Part shown: piece by piece, positions 45,119 through 55,269 of the stretch
Layout of the letters: every line of letters begins with the position of its first letter
Position numbering within the stretch: the first letter of the stretch is position 1
Assembly: GCA_039090855.1 (NCBI GenBank)
Contig: CM077025.1
Location: forward strand, 95,894,489 to 95,958,488
Direction of reading: 5' to 3'
From: Macrothele yani
Taxonomy: Eukaryota > Arthropoda > Arachnida > Araneae > Macrothelidae
Length of the DNA: 64,000 nucleotides
The notes under the pieces: model-generated
Database searches by the model: none
Seen by the model: only the letters and a program-made list of their open reading frames with translations
Told to the model about the DNA's origin: nothing
Position numbers and translations under genes: made by a program

Positions 45119-45281
45119 CACTGATTGCTAAAGTCTCCACGGGAGTGGAGATGCTTTTGTGATCCGTGAAGAAAGTGCCGATTCTCCTTCCTTGAATAAT
45201 GCGACTCACGCTCTGTTCAGCCGTCCCATTACAGATGACCACCGACACTCCACGTTCTAAGGCCCAGCTGGCGGCACGTAC
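45119..45281 (-). CDS. ALDH18A1: P5CS exon: end of glutamate kinase domain and linker
   Basis: The exon is 163 bp, bounded by a TTTTCAG acceptor and a GTATGT donor; it enters in phase 0 and leaves in phase 1. The peptide runs VRAASWALERGVSVVICNG, then a segment ending RRIGTFF and a linker ending TPVETLAIS. This matches the end of the kinase domain (ASWAL..GVSVVICNG, G+kVGTFF) and the variable linker into the reductase domain. The single left-over base joins the next exon to form an Ala codon. Frame, phase and family order agree with the flanking exons at 52.7 and 28.4 kb. Confidence 0.95.
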
Positions 45282-45688
45282 CTGAAAAGTAATAATTACT
45301 AGAAGAAAGCAAATTGGCGTATTTTACATAAAAATAATGCATTCGAAAGAACTTTTTTAATTTTTCATGTTTTCTTGTCTGTTGATATACGGATATTTAT
45401 CTTTAATTAACATTATGAAACCATGGCATTGGTTACGCGGCTTGGGCAGGCTAAGATCTATAATGAATTAGCTTTATTTTCTTTCCGCTAAGCTAATTAT
45501 AATGAATGGTAATAATGCTTCTGCTACTGAATGATATACTTGTACTAAGCTTCAAATAGTGAATTCAAATGGTTGTTGTTACTAGTTAATTACGAACATG
45601 AATAAAGTCTTAACGCTGGTTATTTATGGTAATAAACTAATGTTATAAACCTAACAGCCAGACAGAGATCTGACAAAAACTATTAATT

Positions 45689-46032
45689 GAGAAAGACGTA
45701 CTTACAAATATCTCTTTTATTATAAGACTCTTGGTCATCTAAAGCACACACACAACTTGTTTTATAATAATGAAGAATCACTCAAAATCTCTCCTCATAA
45801 CAAACGCTCTCCGTAAACAACAACAAAAGCTCTCCGTAAACAACAACCCTCTGCTATCGATGAACGCGCCTATATACTAGCTACCACCACGTCATGACTT
45901 ACACTCATTAACAGATCTCATTCATCGGGTGAAATAATATTTCGTTCAGTAAGAAGATAATTTACATAGTAAAATAAAATAACCAGAGATAGTAAAATCA
46001 AAAGGAAAGTGAATATAGAGTATACGTTACAG
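45689..46032 (-). mobile_element. possible solo LTR
   Basis: On the minus strand it begins TGTAACGTATACTC and ends GTACGTCTTTCTCA. It has a TATA-like GCTAGTATATAGGCGCG in the middle and AATAAAAGAG near the end, the order expected of a BEL/Pao-type LTR. An internal 25-bp duplication (GCTCTCCGTAAACAACAAC) is present. No matching target duplication was found, so the call is tentative. Confidence 0.45.
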
Positions 46033-46046
46033 ATCATCTAAGCGAT

Positions 46047-46577
46047 TGTGACGTGCCTGCACCGTAGGACGCACATGAGATAAAGGCAGATAGCAGTGAG
46101 AGCGTACATACGCGTAGCTCAGTTGGGAGAGCGACTTACTCCGGAGTGAGGAGACCCGACTTCTATGCCCGACGTGGACAAAACTGTGTTTTCACATTGG
46201 CGCCCCAACTTCAAGGATGATCTGGCCGTTAAGTTCCTCGCAATGGCGTGATGTTCTTTCCACACGGCGAGACAGGAAAAATGAGAATCCCTTCTTCAGT
46301 GCTTCGAAAAAATAAATGTGTGTGATGTTACGTTCCACACACCAAATTGCCTGGGATTTCTCAAATGCACGTTCTTCATGGGATGACTGCCTACAGCGAC
46401 ACATGGTCCCGTCTGACCCGTGGGACATGCCCCTGGCTCTCTTTCGGAGGGAGGGAAATGTGACGTGCCTGCACCGCAGGAGGCACATGAGATAAAGGCT
46501 GATAACAGCGAAAGCATACGTCCGCGTAGCTTAGTCGGGAGAGCGACTTACTCCTGAGTGAGGAGACCAGGTTTCGA
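46047..46577 (+). mobile_element. TRIM-like LTR element with tRNA-like sequence in LTRs (copy 3, best preserved)
   Basis: LTR1 46047-46196 (150 bp) starts TGTGACGTGCCTGCACCG and ends GTGTTTTCACA. TTGGCGCCCCAACTTC follows as a PBS-like site. The internal region of about 260 bp has no domain-bearing ORF. The purine-rich CGGAGGGAGGGAAA directly abuts LTR2, which starts TGTGACGTGCCTG at 46459 and is truncated at about 46577. Both LTRs contain a tRNA-like unit with box A GTAGCTCAGTTGGGAGAGCG. Confidence 0.78.
46110..46185 (+). ncRNA. tRNA-like sequence inside LTR1
   Basis: It reads TACGCGTAGCTCAGTTGGG, then AGAGCGACTTACTCCGGAGT, GAGGAGACCCGACTTCTATG and CCCGACGTGGAC. In the least mutated copy (near 7.0 kb) the ends GTCCGCG and CGTGGAC pair over 7 bp, the D arm GCTC/GAGC and the T arm CGGG TTCGATT CCCG are intact, and the anticodon arm is a near-palindrome around CCGG. 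It is not a functional tRNA gene. Confidence 0.6.
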
Positions 46578-46721
46578 TTTAAAGGGAATTTTTTAATCTA
46601 GGGAAAGATTTTCTCAGAGACCAGTTAGGATTTTTCTCACAGATCTTTGCACCATTACGAAGAAATGATGATTTCTTATACAAACTCCCCATCGGCGAAA
46701 GAGACTTACTTCCATCCTAAA

Positions 46722-47662
46722 GCAAGGATAACAACACCAACGTCCCGGACAAGGATAATAAATCAGTAGACAATACCAGCATCCTGGACAAGGAAAATAA
46801 ATGACTAGACAGACCCAGCGTCATGGATTAGAATAATAAATCAGTAGACAGCACCAGTGTTCTCACAAGGATAATAAAACAATAAACAGCACCAGCGTCC
46901 AGGACAAGGATAATAAAACAATAAACAGCACCAGCGTCCAGGACAAGGATAATAAAACAGTAGGCAGCACCGGCGTCCTGGACTAGGATAATAAATCAGT
47001 AGACAGCACCAGTGTTCTGTACAAGGATAATAAATCAGTAGAAAGCACCAGTGTCCTGTATAAGGATAATAAAACAGTAAATAGCACCAGCGTCCTGGAC
47101 AAGGATAATAAATCAGTAGACAGCACCAGCGTCCTGGACAAGGATAATAAATTAGTAGACAGCACCGGCGTCCTGGACAAGGATAATAAATCAGTAGACA
47201 GCACCAGCGTCCTGAACAAGGATAATGAAACAGTAGGCAGCACCGGCGTCCTGGATTAGAATAATAAATCAGTAGACAGCACCAGTGTTCTGTACAAGGA
47301 TAATGAAACAGTAGAAAGCACCAGTGTCCTGCATAAGGATAATAAAACAGTTAAACAGCACCAGGGTCCTGGACAAGGACAATAAATCAGTAGAAAGCAC
47401 CAGTGTCCTGTATAAGGATAATAAAACAGTAAACAGCACCAGCGTCCTGGACAAGGATAGTACATTAGTATACAGCACCAGCGTCCTGGACAAGGATAAT
47501 AAATCAGTAGACAGCACCAGCGTCCTGGACAAGGATAATAAATCAGTAGACAGCACCAGCGTCCTGAACAAGGATAATGAAACAGTAGATAGCACCAGCG
47601 TCCTCGATAAGGATATCAGTAGGCAGCACCAAGGTCCTGGACAAGAATAATGAAACAGTAGA
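46722..47662. repeat. 39-bp minisatellite, about 24 copies
   Basis: The unit is GATAATAAATCAGTAGACAG followed by CACCAGCGTCCTGGACAAG. As 39 is 13 codons, long open frames arise on both strands (13-residue repeats such as VLDKDNKSVDSTS). I read these as by-products, because the copies drift without keeping one protein. Confidence 0.96.
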
Positions 47663-47756
47663 CGGTCAGTTACGACTGCATTAATGTTCCATAGAATACA
47701 TCTTTTTGCAGTCAGGTGTAAGGGTGACCTCCTCCTCCCCAAGCGTATCAGGCCGA

Positions 47757-48270
47757 TTAACCATTTAAGTGGCAGATGGGCCTCACCAAACGGTGCTCAA
47801 AATTTTCTACGCTCCCCAAACAGAAGTTTTCGCATAGCGATTAGGTTTTACGAAACCTACGGCAAAAAAGTTGCTTATCCCCTCTCATCTTAGCAGTACT
47901 GACCATATATCTTTCACTAGTGATAAGAGTCCTTATTTCTCTGTTCGATGACCTGAGGCATGATGGGAAAGAGGCTTCCATGGGAAGAAACAAGCGACTC
48001 AAATATCTCTCTCTTTCCTTAGGTTCGTCGCCATTGTTATATCCCTTTTAGCAGGTAAGAAGTCAGAAAGGATTAGTGTCAATCATCCCCCCCAACATAA
48101 CCAATTTAAATGACAAAGCTAAAGAAAAAAGCAACGCGTTCTGATGAGCAGGTTCTCTCGTTCCAGTCGTGTTCGGCTAGCTTTGTTGACAGCCAATATA
48201 TTCGTTTCAGCTAATTTCGGCCCATTTTGCTAACCCCGAGTCATTACGCTCCAGCCGGTTAAAGGGTTAA
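47757..48270 (+). mobile_element. piggyBac-type MITE, copy 3
   Basis: TTAACCATTTAAGTGGCAGA at the start and CAGCCGGTTAAAGGGTTAA at the end give TTAA on both sides. It is collinear with 7627-8141 (GCATAGCGA..AGGTTTTACGAAA, CTTAGCAGTACTGA, GTCGCCATTGTTATA). Confidence 0.85.
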
Positions 48271-48690
48271 AGAGCATCTCACTCTCCAAACGTTTTTAAA
48301 AAGCACCCACCCCAAAAATAAAAGGAAGAAAATGGTAGTCAGTTTGTGAATAAAGTCAAGAAAAGGCGAAAGTATTCTCTCATACTCCAAGCCATCCTAA
48401 GAATGTATTATTCTGGCGAAGAAAATTATGAATTTCATGCATTGCTTAAAAGGCAAAAATAAATTATCTCATGACAAATATTCAAAGATATTAATTTCTG
48501 AGTTTCTTGGAATTATGAAATGAAAGGTTTTCTCCTCTTGAAATACGTATACGCAATGGAAAAAGTGGATATCACTTAAAAAAACAAACAAAAAAAAAAC
48601 TGATATCACGAGCCTTGTCTTTCTGCGTGCGTGAGTCCTACGTCACATTATTGTCAGAAGCCAGAGCCGTAGACCACTGCAAACATCATG

Positions 48691-49290
48691 TAGTCCTACG
48701 CAGGTAGCCCTACGTAGGACTACATGACATTCACATCATGACTACCCACCTTCACATCAGTACCCACCTTCACATCAGTACCCACCTTCACATCAAGACT
48801 ACCCACCTTCACATGACTACCCACCTTCACATCGTGTAGTCCTACGCTACACATCAAAGCATGGTCCGAGGAGGAAAAAGCGAGAGCCGCCCCTGGGGCT
48901 GACACGGTGTCTTCAATTTAGAAAATAGTACGACAAGAATGATTTTACTAATGCAGCATTAGGAAAAAAACGGAATTATCGTCAAACAATGCAACAACAA
49001 GAAGAGTACCCACCTTCACATAACTACCCATGACTACACAGCTTCGCATCGCGTAGTCCTACGCTACACATCAAAGCATGGTCCTAGGAGGGAAAAGCTC
49101 GAGCCGCCGCTGGATCTGACACGGTGTCTTCAATTTAGAAAATAGTACGACAAGAATGATTTTACTAATGCAGCATTAGGAAAAAACGTAATTATCGTCA
49201 AACAAAGCAACAACAAGAAGAGTACCCACCTTCACATCGTGTAGTCCTACGCTACACGTCAGAGCATGTGCGTCTCCTGCTCCTAGGATT
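48691..49290. repeat. tandem duplication complex with 18-bp minisatellite
   Basis: CCCACCTTCACATCAGTA-type 18-bp units repeat at about 48745-48830. A unit of about 190-216 bp (TAGTCCTACGCTACACATCA at 48838, 49054 and 49242) follows in tandem. A near-perfect hairpin (CATGTAGTCCTACG with CGTAGGACTACATG) opens the region at about 48689-48728. Confidence 0.88.
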
Positions 49291-49469
49291 AGTCCGCAAA
49301 CCAGCGCTTATTACTGGAAATTGGCTAACATATACTGTATTATACAGGGTGATTCTCTCGTTAGGAAACCCAAGCCTTCTTCAATAATTTTTTTCCTATT
49401 TCTGTTTGATTCCCTATGAAAATTGACATGCACTTACCTTGTATCTTGCAGAACAAGGTCTTCCAAAAG

Positions 49470-50510
49470 CATATGCTGAAAATATCCGCCCTACAACATC
49501 CTTGAACTTTTATACGCGGCGAAGACATGTGCTAATGGGACTTCGGTAATGGCAGCAACCTCCAGCCATATCGTGTCTTTTATGGCGTCAAATGTACGAG
49601 CCGTTTTTTGGTATACTCGGCCCTTTAGTAAACCCCACAAGAAGAAATCAGGTGGCGTCAGGTCTCGTGATACTGGCGGCCACAGATGTTTCGAGATTCA
49701 ACGAAATAACCTTCAATTTCCCTTATGCTTGCATTAGATGTGTGGCATGTTGCGCCGTCTTGTTGAAAGTAACCTCCCGTTAATTCGTCATCTGTTAACT
49801 GATTTACAAATTCACGGAATATATGTAAGTGCACCTTCGTGGTAACAGTTTGATTGAAGAGTATGAGACCGATAACTCGTCTACGGAACAAAGCACGTCA
49901 CACCCAGATTTTCTCCGAATGTAAAGGCTCCGTATGAACGACATGTGGTTTTTCTTCTGTCCATATACGCGTGTTTTGCGAGTTCTTGTAGCAACTCAAA
50001 TGAAACCAAGCTTTATCCGTAAAACACATAATGTACAAAATCCCAAGATGTTCCCCAAACGAAACGTTGGAACCATAAATAAAATTGTACACGTTTGTCC
50101 AAATCCTTTGGAACCAATTCTTGAACTACGAACACACGATATGGGTGCAGTTTCGCTTTTTGAAAACTCTTTGACACGAGAAATAAGGAATACCAATTTC
50201 TTCCGAAAGTACTTTTAAGGATTTTGTTAGAGATGCCAGTAACCGCTCGTTTACATCCTGCACCGTGCGTTCTGACATCTTCCGACCTCCTGCGCGTTGA
50301 TTGGGAAGACTTCCTGTTGTCTCTAATTTTTTCACCAATTTGTGAATACAGGTTTTTGATGGCGCACTTTCGTAAACGAAACGCCCTTTGATATCGTTGA
50401 AATGAATTTGTTCGCCAGTATTCACGAACAATAAACTCGCACTGTTCAACTGAGTAAATGTTTGCAACAGATGCAATCGCTCTACACTGAGTAAACACTT
50501 GGTCGGAGGT
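49470..50510 (-). pseudogene. IS630/mariner-type transposase
   Basis: Minus strand: IYSVEQCEFIVREYWRTNSF (N-terminal HTH), IHKLVKKLETTGSLPNQRAG, VLSEEIGIPYFSCQRVFKKR, ITDKAWFHLSCYKNSQNTRI (first Asp), GYFQQDGATCHTSNASIREI (second Asp), then VSRDLTPPDFFLWGLLKGRV. Numerous frameshifts; three overlapping frames are needed to read it. Confidence 0.87.
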
Positions 50511-50638
50511 CGCGCGTGTCAAGGTCACCGGTAAAGTCCGCTTAGTTGCGGGGTGTGACGGTTCTGTTTCGATAGGCGAAAGTTTCGTCCTTGTACATTT
50601 TCAATGGAAACCATCGAACGGTGAGGAAGTTATTGAGG

Positions 50639-50861
50639 CCGCCCCGGTGGCGCAGTGGTCTAAGGCGCTGGCCTCTGATCATTCGTCCGTAAGGGGTCCG
50701 GGTTCGAATCCCGTCGGGCATGGATGTTGTGTTTGTCTTACGGCACTGGCTCTCTCCCTTCCCTGGAACCAGTGACCCTAAATTAGGAACGGGCGACTGC
50801 TTATAGCCCATTGAGTTGCTCACGGTGGTCGTTAAACCTCCAATCAAAGAAAGAAAGAAAG
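50639..50861 (+). mobile_element. SINE-1 copy with 12-bp target duplication
   Basis: The direct repeat AAGTTATTGAGG lies at 50627-50638 and 50862-50873. The SINE runs from CCGCCCCGGTGGCGCAGTGG to CTCCAATCAAAGAAAGAAAG; its tail is GAAA-rich rather than pure A. Confidence 0.95.
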
Positions 50862-51254
50862 AAGTTATTGAGGTGTGTTAGGGTTTCCTAGCGAGAGAAT
50901 CACCCTGTATCTTTCTATCATTCTGCGTTTTGTAGGATCAATATCTCACAGATTAAAAACGGTAATCTTGAGACGTTTTCAGTTTTAAACTCAAAAGTTC
51001 TTGTAAAGCGCTTACATAAATAAAAAATAGTTTCGCAAGGAGGGAGTTCCATCTCTCCTAGATTCGCCATGTGAACGTGCTATTAGGTGTACAAATAAGT
51101 TTTAAAGCGTGTTTTGTGTGACATATATCGCTAATTTACATATCAGACATTCCCCCGTGTTGTTGTCATGTGACCAGTGACTGGTCCAGAGTATAAAATG
51201 TAACACAGAAGCTTGCACAACAGTCAAACGCACTTGCACATCGGTAGATGAAAG

Positions 51255-52500
51255 ATGGCAAGCGATACTGCTTTCGTTACGAATTTCATCAAGGAAAAAG
51301 TGTTGCAAATGCATGTGCATAGATCTGTTCTGTTCTGGGAGAGAATATTGTTTCGAAAAGCACGTGTGAGTTTTGGTTTAGATGGTTTAAAGCAGGTGAT
51401 TTTGATGTTAGCGATTGAGAACGTAGCGGCGCCCCGCAGAAGGTTGCACATGAGGAACTGAAAGCATTGCTGGACGAAGATTCGTCTCAAAAAAGAACTA
51501 GCTGAACAACTGGGGGTAACTCAACAAACCATTTCCAATCGCTTTCGCGCAATGCGAAAGATTCAGAAGGAAGGAAAATTGGGGCCACATGACCGGAGCC
51601 AGAGGCCAGAGGAACAAGGATAAACTTGTCATGAAGTGTTTGAATCTGTTGAATAAACAACGCAGAAAGTATTTCCTGTGGAAAATCGTTACGGGTGATG
51701 AAAAGTGGATGTGGTAAGACAATCCCAAAAGCAAAAAACAATGGGTAGACCCCGGTGAAGTAACAACTTCGACGCCGAAACGAAATATTCACTCCAAGAA
51801 AATTCTGCTGTGCATCTGGTGGGATATGAAGGGTGTGCTCTGTTATTAACTATTGGAACAGGGTCAAACTGTTTCTTAGCCACCCCGGTGGCGCAGTGGT
51901 CTAAGGCGTTGGCCTCTGATCATTCGGCCGAAGGGGTCCGGGTTCGAATACCGGTGAGGCATGGATGTTGTGTTTGTCTTACGGCACTGGCTCTCTCCCT
52001 TACCTGGAACCAGTGACCCTAAATTAGGGACGGGCGACTGCTTATAGCCCATTGAGTTGCTCACGGTGGTCGTTAAACCTCCAATCAAAAAAAATAAAAA
52101 ACTGTTTCTGCTGATCGCTACAAGCAACAATCGCTGAGATTGAACCAGGAAATCTGTCGGAAACGTCCATTCACAGGCAAAGATATGCGTCCCGTGAAAT
52201 TACTGCTTGACAACGCTAGGCCGCATGTCTCCAAATCGGTCAAGGAAACGTTATTGACGCTTGGCTGGGAAGTAGTTTTGGAGCCCCCGGCGTATAGATC
52301 CGCTTCAGATTATCATTTGTTTCGATCGATGCAACAGGTTTGTCTGCTGTACGGTTACGGACATGTGACGAAGTGCAAAAATGGGTTGACGAATTCATCG
52401 CGTCACATGACGAAGTATTCTTCATGGCTGGAATCCGTCAGCTGCCCGACCGATGGTGGAAGGTGATAGATAATGACGGCGCTTATTTTGATTCGCAAAG
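51255..52500 (+). pseudogene. mariner transposase, interrupted by SINE
   Basis: It starts near ATG 51255. Blocks are SFGLDGLKQVILMLAIENVA, LKKELAEQLGVTQQTISNRF (HTH), KIVTGDEKWMW (first Asp), [20 protein letters not shown], then after the SINE ADRYKQQSLRLNQEICRKRP, LLLDNARPHVSKSVKETLLT (second Asp) and PPAYRSASDYHLFRSMQQ (third Asp, DD34D-like S-D-Y-H-L-F). It ends near DNDGAYFD. Frameshifts and a stop (TAA at 51716) disable it. Confidence 0.9.
51877..52098 (+). mobile_element. SINE-1 copy with 11-bp target duplication
   Basis: The direct repeat AAACTGTTTCT is at 51866-51876 and 52099-52109. Removing the SINE restores the mariner reading GQTVSADRY across the junction. Confidence 0.96.
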
Positions 52501-52740
52501 GCATTGTTGTTTTTCTCTCAAATTGCATGTTGTGTTCTTAAAAGACTTTAAAACTTATTTGTACACCTAATAAAACAATATGGCTTCGAATTACGGAAAA
52601 CTAGAATTTTTGTCAAAACTGATAGTCGTTGGTTTTCACGTTTTCTAGTGTAACTGATGCAACGAAATGCAAGGAAATGGGAATTATAGCAGAAATTCAG
52701 CACTGTGAGCTTTCAACAATAAATACATAGCTCGACTTAC

Positions 52741-52956
52741 TTTAGATTCCATTCCTCCGAGTCCAACCCCGGACTTCTCACCAAATGTAATCGTCCCGTT
52801 GAAGGCGGGGGAGTAGCTGTGAAGCAACCGAGCTCCATCTTCTCCTGGCGGCAGATTGTAGATTCCATCCACGTCGGTCATTAGGATAAGTAGATCAGCA
52901 TTGACTTCCGCCGCTACGTGAGCTGCCAGGCTATCGTTATCTTTGATGCTGATGAT
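52741..52956 (-). CDS. ALDH18A1: P5CS exon: glutamate 5-kinase domain, C-terminal half
   Basis: Delta-1-pyrroline-5-carboxylate synthase is the bifunctional, mitochondrial enzyme that converts glutamate to glutamate-5-semialdehyde/P5C for proline and ornithine synthesis. This exon is 216 bp (72 codons). It reads in frame from a TTACAG acceptor to a GTAAGT donor, phase 0 at both ends. The peptide begins IISIKDNDSLAAHVAAEVNA, continues with a DLLILMTDVDGIYN segment, and ends GGMESK. DNDSLAA and GGMESK are the conserved substrate- and nucleotide-binding motifs of the amino-acid-kinase domain. It is the most upstream exon I can identify. Exons for the N-terminal kinase half were not found between 52.96 and 64 kb. 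Confidence 0.95.
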
Positions 52957-53279
52957 CTGTAAGGATGGAACGTATGCACCAAACCTGAGTCAAGAATTTC
53001 AGTCAAAAAAGTATTTACAAAGCAGAATCAAAATTTCCTGTTGTACAGTGGTCACAAGAAGTCAGGGATATTGCGTGAATGCAAATTTAACGACTACTGG
53101 GAATCGGATATCAGCGTGGGTAGCTACGTCATATATAAATCAGCATCATGGCAACACATCACGTGACATGCGACCTCCGATAAAAGTACCCTGCGAGAAG
53201 TGGAAAACAGGTCATTTCACCCACCACTATGCCTAGACTTTTTCTGAATGTATTGCCTTCAATGTAGGATTAATCTGAA

Positions 53280-54165
53280 ATGATGGCCAGACAACGTTTT
53301 AGGTTAGCAACATAAATAGGGCTGTTGGTATGTTACAGGCAGGTGTATGGTAGATTGATGTAGCTGCTGCTTTAGTAGTTTTGAAGTGTAGTAAGTCCGC
53401 TATACACAAGATTTCAACGGCATTTAAATGTTGCAGATCCTCCCAGCAGTGGTCGTCCGAGAATAACCACCCTGAAGGTTCATGTTAGTAAATGCTGAGA
53501 GAAGACCTAGTATCACTAGTAGCTAACTCCGGGAATCACATTGGGCTGCTTCTGGTGTCACGGTATGTACTCAAGCGGCACAAAACCGTCTTCACGAGGA
53601 TTCAGAGCAAAGAGGATAATGGAGAACTGACTCTTCGTCGTCAAAGATGTACCTGGGTCCAACAGTACATCTTATGGAACACCGAGTAGCACCATGAACT
53701 TTTCACGGACGAATCCCGTTTCGCTCTTTATCCTGATATTCGACGAGGATACACGTGCAGAGGAGAGCCGGCACACGAATGCAACCACACTATGTCAGTC
53801 CTCTCAAACTTCCCAGCGGCAGTCAATTCTGGTCTGGGAAGGAGTTAGTTTTTAATGACCATACTTCATTGCATGTTTTTCAAGGTAACATGAATGCCTC
53901 AGTGTACCGAAACGAGATCATTGTACCCATCGTGACACTGTTTTACGCTGCTATCAGACATGCATTACATTTTCTTGATGACAATACAACCAGTCGCCGT
54001 GCCTGGAGCGTGCTTCAGAAGCTGGAAAATCATGGGATTGAGTGCTTACAGCCGCCCTCAGATGTCGCCAGACCTTCATCATATTGAAAAATTTTGGACC
54101 TTGTACAGCGCCGTCTGGATAACCACGTTCTATACCTAAGTACACTGGCAGACCTCCGTAAAGTG
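53280..54165 (+). pseudogene. Tc1 transposase fragment (copy I)
   Basis: The plus-strand frame includes SRYVLKRHKTVFTRIQSKE, HELFTDESRFALYPDIRRGY (first Asp) and HHIEKFWTLYSAVW, a degraded PIEHLW block. Frameshifts are frequent and the C-terminus is cut off where copy J begins in the opposite direction. Confidence 0.78.
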
Positions 54166-54169
54166 TTGC

Positions 54170-55237
54170 CTGTAATATGGGGCCATTCTTGAACAATCCG
54201 AATAGTGTTACGTAATACATTCTCCTGCTGAAAAAAGGCCGTACTAGAGGGGAATACCTTTGTCATGGAAGGATGTACCTGGTCTGCAATGATGTTGAGG
54301 TAAGCGGTAGACGCCATAGTTTTCTGCACATAAATGTCTAGACCCAGGGTTTTCCAGCAGAACAGTGCCCAAAGCATTTGACTTCCTTCACCGGCTTTTT
54401 TTGTCCAATGGTTCATCCTGGTGCCAAACGCTTCTCCAGGTAAACGACACACGCACACCCGGACGTCCACATAGTGCAACAGCAAACGAGATTCATCAGA
54501 CCATCATCCATTTTTTCAAACCATTTTTAATGCTCGTGTGCTCACCGTGGGCTCTTTCAACATAAAACCAAGGTTAGTGTGCGCAATGCGAATGGCCTGC
54601 AATTATGCAGTCCCATTTTCAGTAGATTTCGATGAACCGTGTATTGTAACACATTACTCCCATCACCAGCATTTTAACTTCCAGAGAGTTTCAAAACAGC
54701 ATCCTTCTCTTGGCTCATACTATACGAGACAGTCTTCTCTCACGTCTAGCATGGATGAGTCGTGGTCGGCCGACACCTTGCCTGCGGTTCGTGGTTTTTA
54801 CCTCCTCATGCCATTTCTAGAACCACGGCTGTCTTCTCTCGCGTCTAGCATGGATGAGACGTGGTCGGCCCACACCTTGCCTGCGGTTCGTGGTTTTTAC
54901 CTCCTCATGCCATTTCTAGAACCACAATTGTCTTCTCTCCCGTCTAGCATGGATGAGTCGTGGTCGGCCCACACCTTGCCTGCGGTTCGTGGTGTTTACC
55001 TCCTCATACCATTTCTAGAACCACTGTTGTCTTCTCTTACGTCTAGCATGGATGAGTCGTGGTCGGCCCACACCTTTCCTGCGGTTCGTGGTTTTTACCT
55101 CCTCATACCATTTCTAGAACCACAGCTGACCGTGAGCATGCCACAAGCCTTGCCGTCCCGGAAATGCTCTGACCCAGTCGTTTGGCCATTACAATTTGGC
55201 CATCGTCAAACTCACTTAAGTCGATTGTCTTTCCCAT
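54170..55237 (-). pseudogene. Tc1 transposase (copy J) with 99-bp tandem repeats
   Basis: Minus strand start at 55237: [20 protein letters not shown], then [20 protein letters not shown] (HTH). It then enters four 99-bp units derived from the GRPR linker (QGVGRPRLIHARRERRQ). Later blocks are GSQMLWALFCWKTLGLDIYV, SMTKVFPSSTAFFQQENVLR (second-Asp block, Asp to Glu) and NTIRIVQEWP, where homology stops. No intact frame. Confidence 0.83.
54727..55125. repeat. 99-bp tandem array, four units
   Basis: GTCTAGCATGGATGAG occurs at 54744, 54843, 54942 and 55041, exactly 99 bp apart. The 33-codon period keeps a plus-strand frame open (54538-55254), but the sequence derives from antisense transposase. 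Confidence 0.95.
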
Positions 55238-55269
55238 CTGAAGAACAAAAGTAGCACTGATTAACACAG

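Larger units (their letters stand above)
49345..50907 (-). mobile_element. IS630/mariner-type element with SINE insertion
   Basis: The ends CAGGGTGATTCTCTCGTTAG and the inverse of CAGGGTGATTCTCTCGCTAG are flanked by TA. A SINE-1 copy (50639-50861) lies near the right terminal repeat. Confidence 0.9.
51083..52570 (+). mobile_element. mariner transposon with SINE insertion
   Basis: The ends TTAGGTGTACAAATAAGTTT and its inverse lie at 51083 and 52570, with TA at 51081-51082 and 52571-52572. Without the SINE it would be about 1.25 kb, typical for mariner. Confidence 0.93.

Noticed and set aside
47269..47742. 157-residue Leu/Ser/Thr-rich repeat protein on the minus strand
   Set aside because: By-product of the 39-bp minisatellite; the other strand is equally open and neither frame is favoured.
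54538..55254. 238-residue plus-strand ORF with 33-residue repeats
   Set aside because: It is the antisense of a Tc1 transposase; the 99-bp unit length keeps the frame open by arithmetic.
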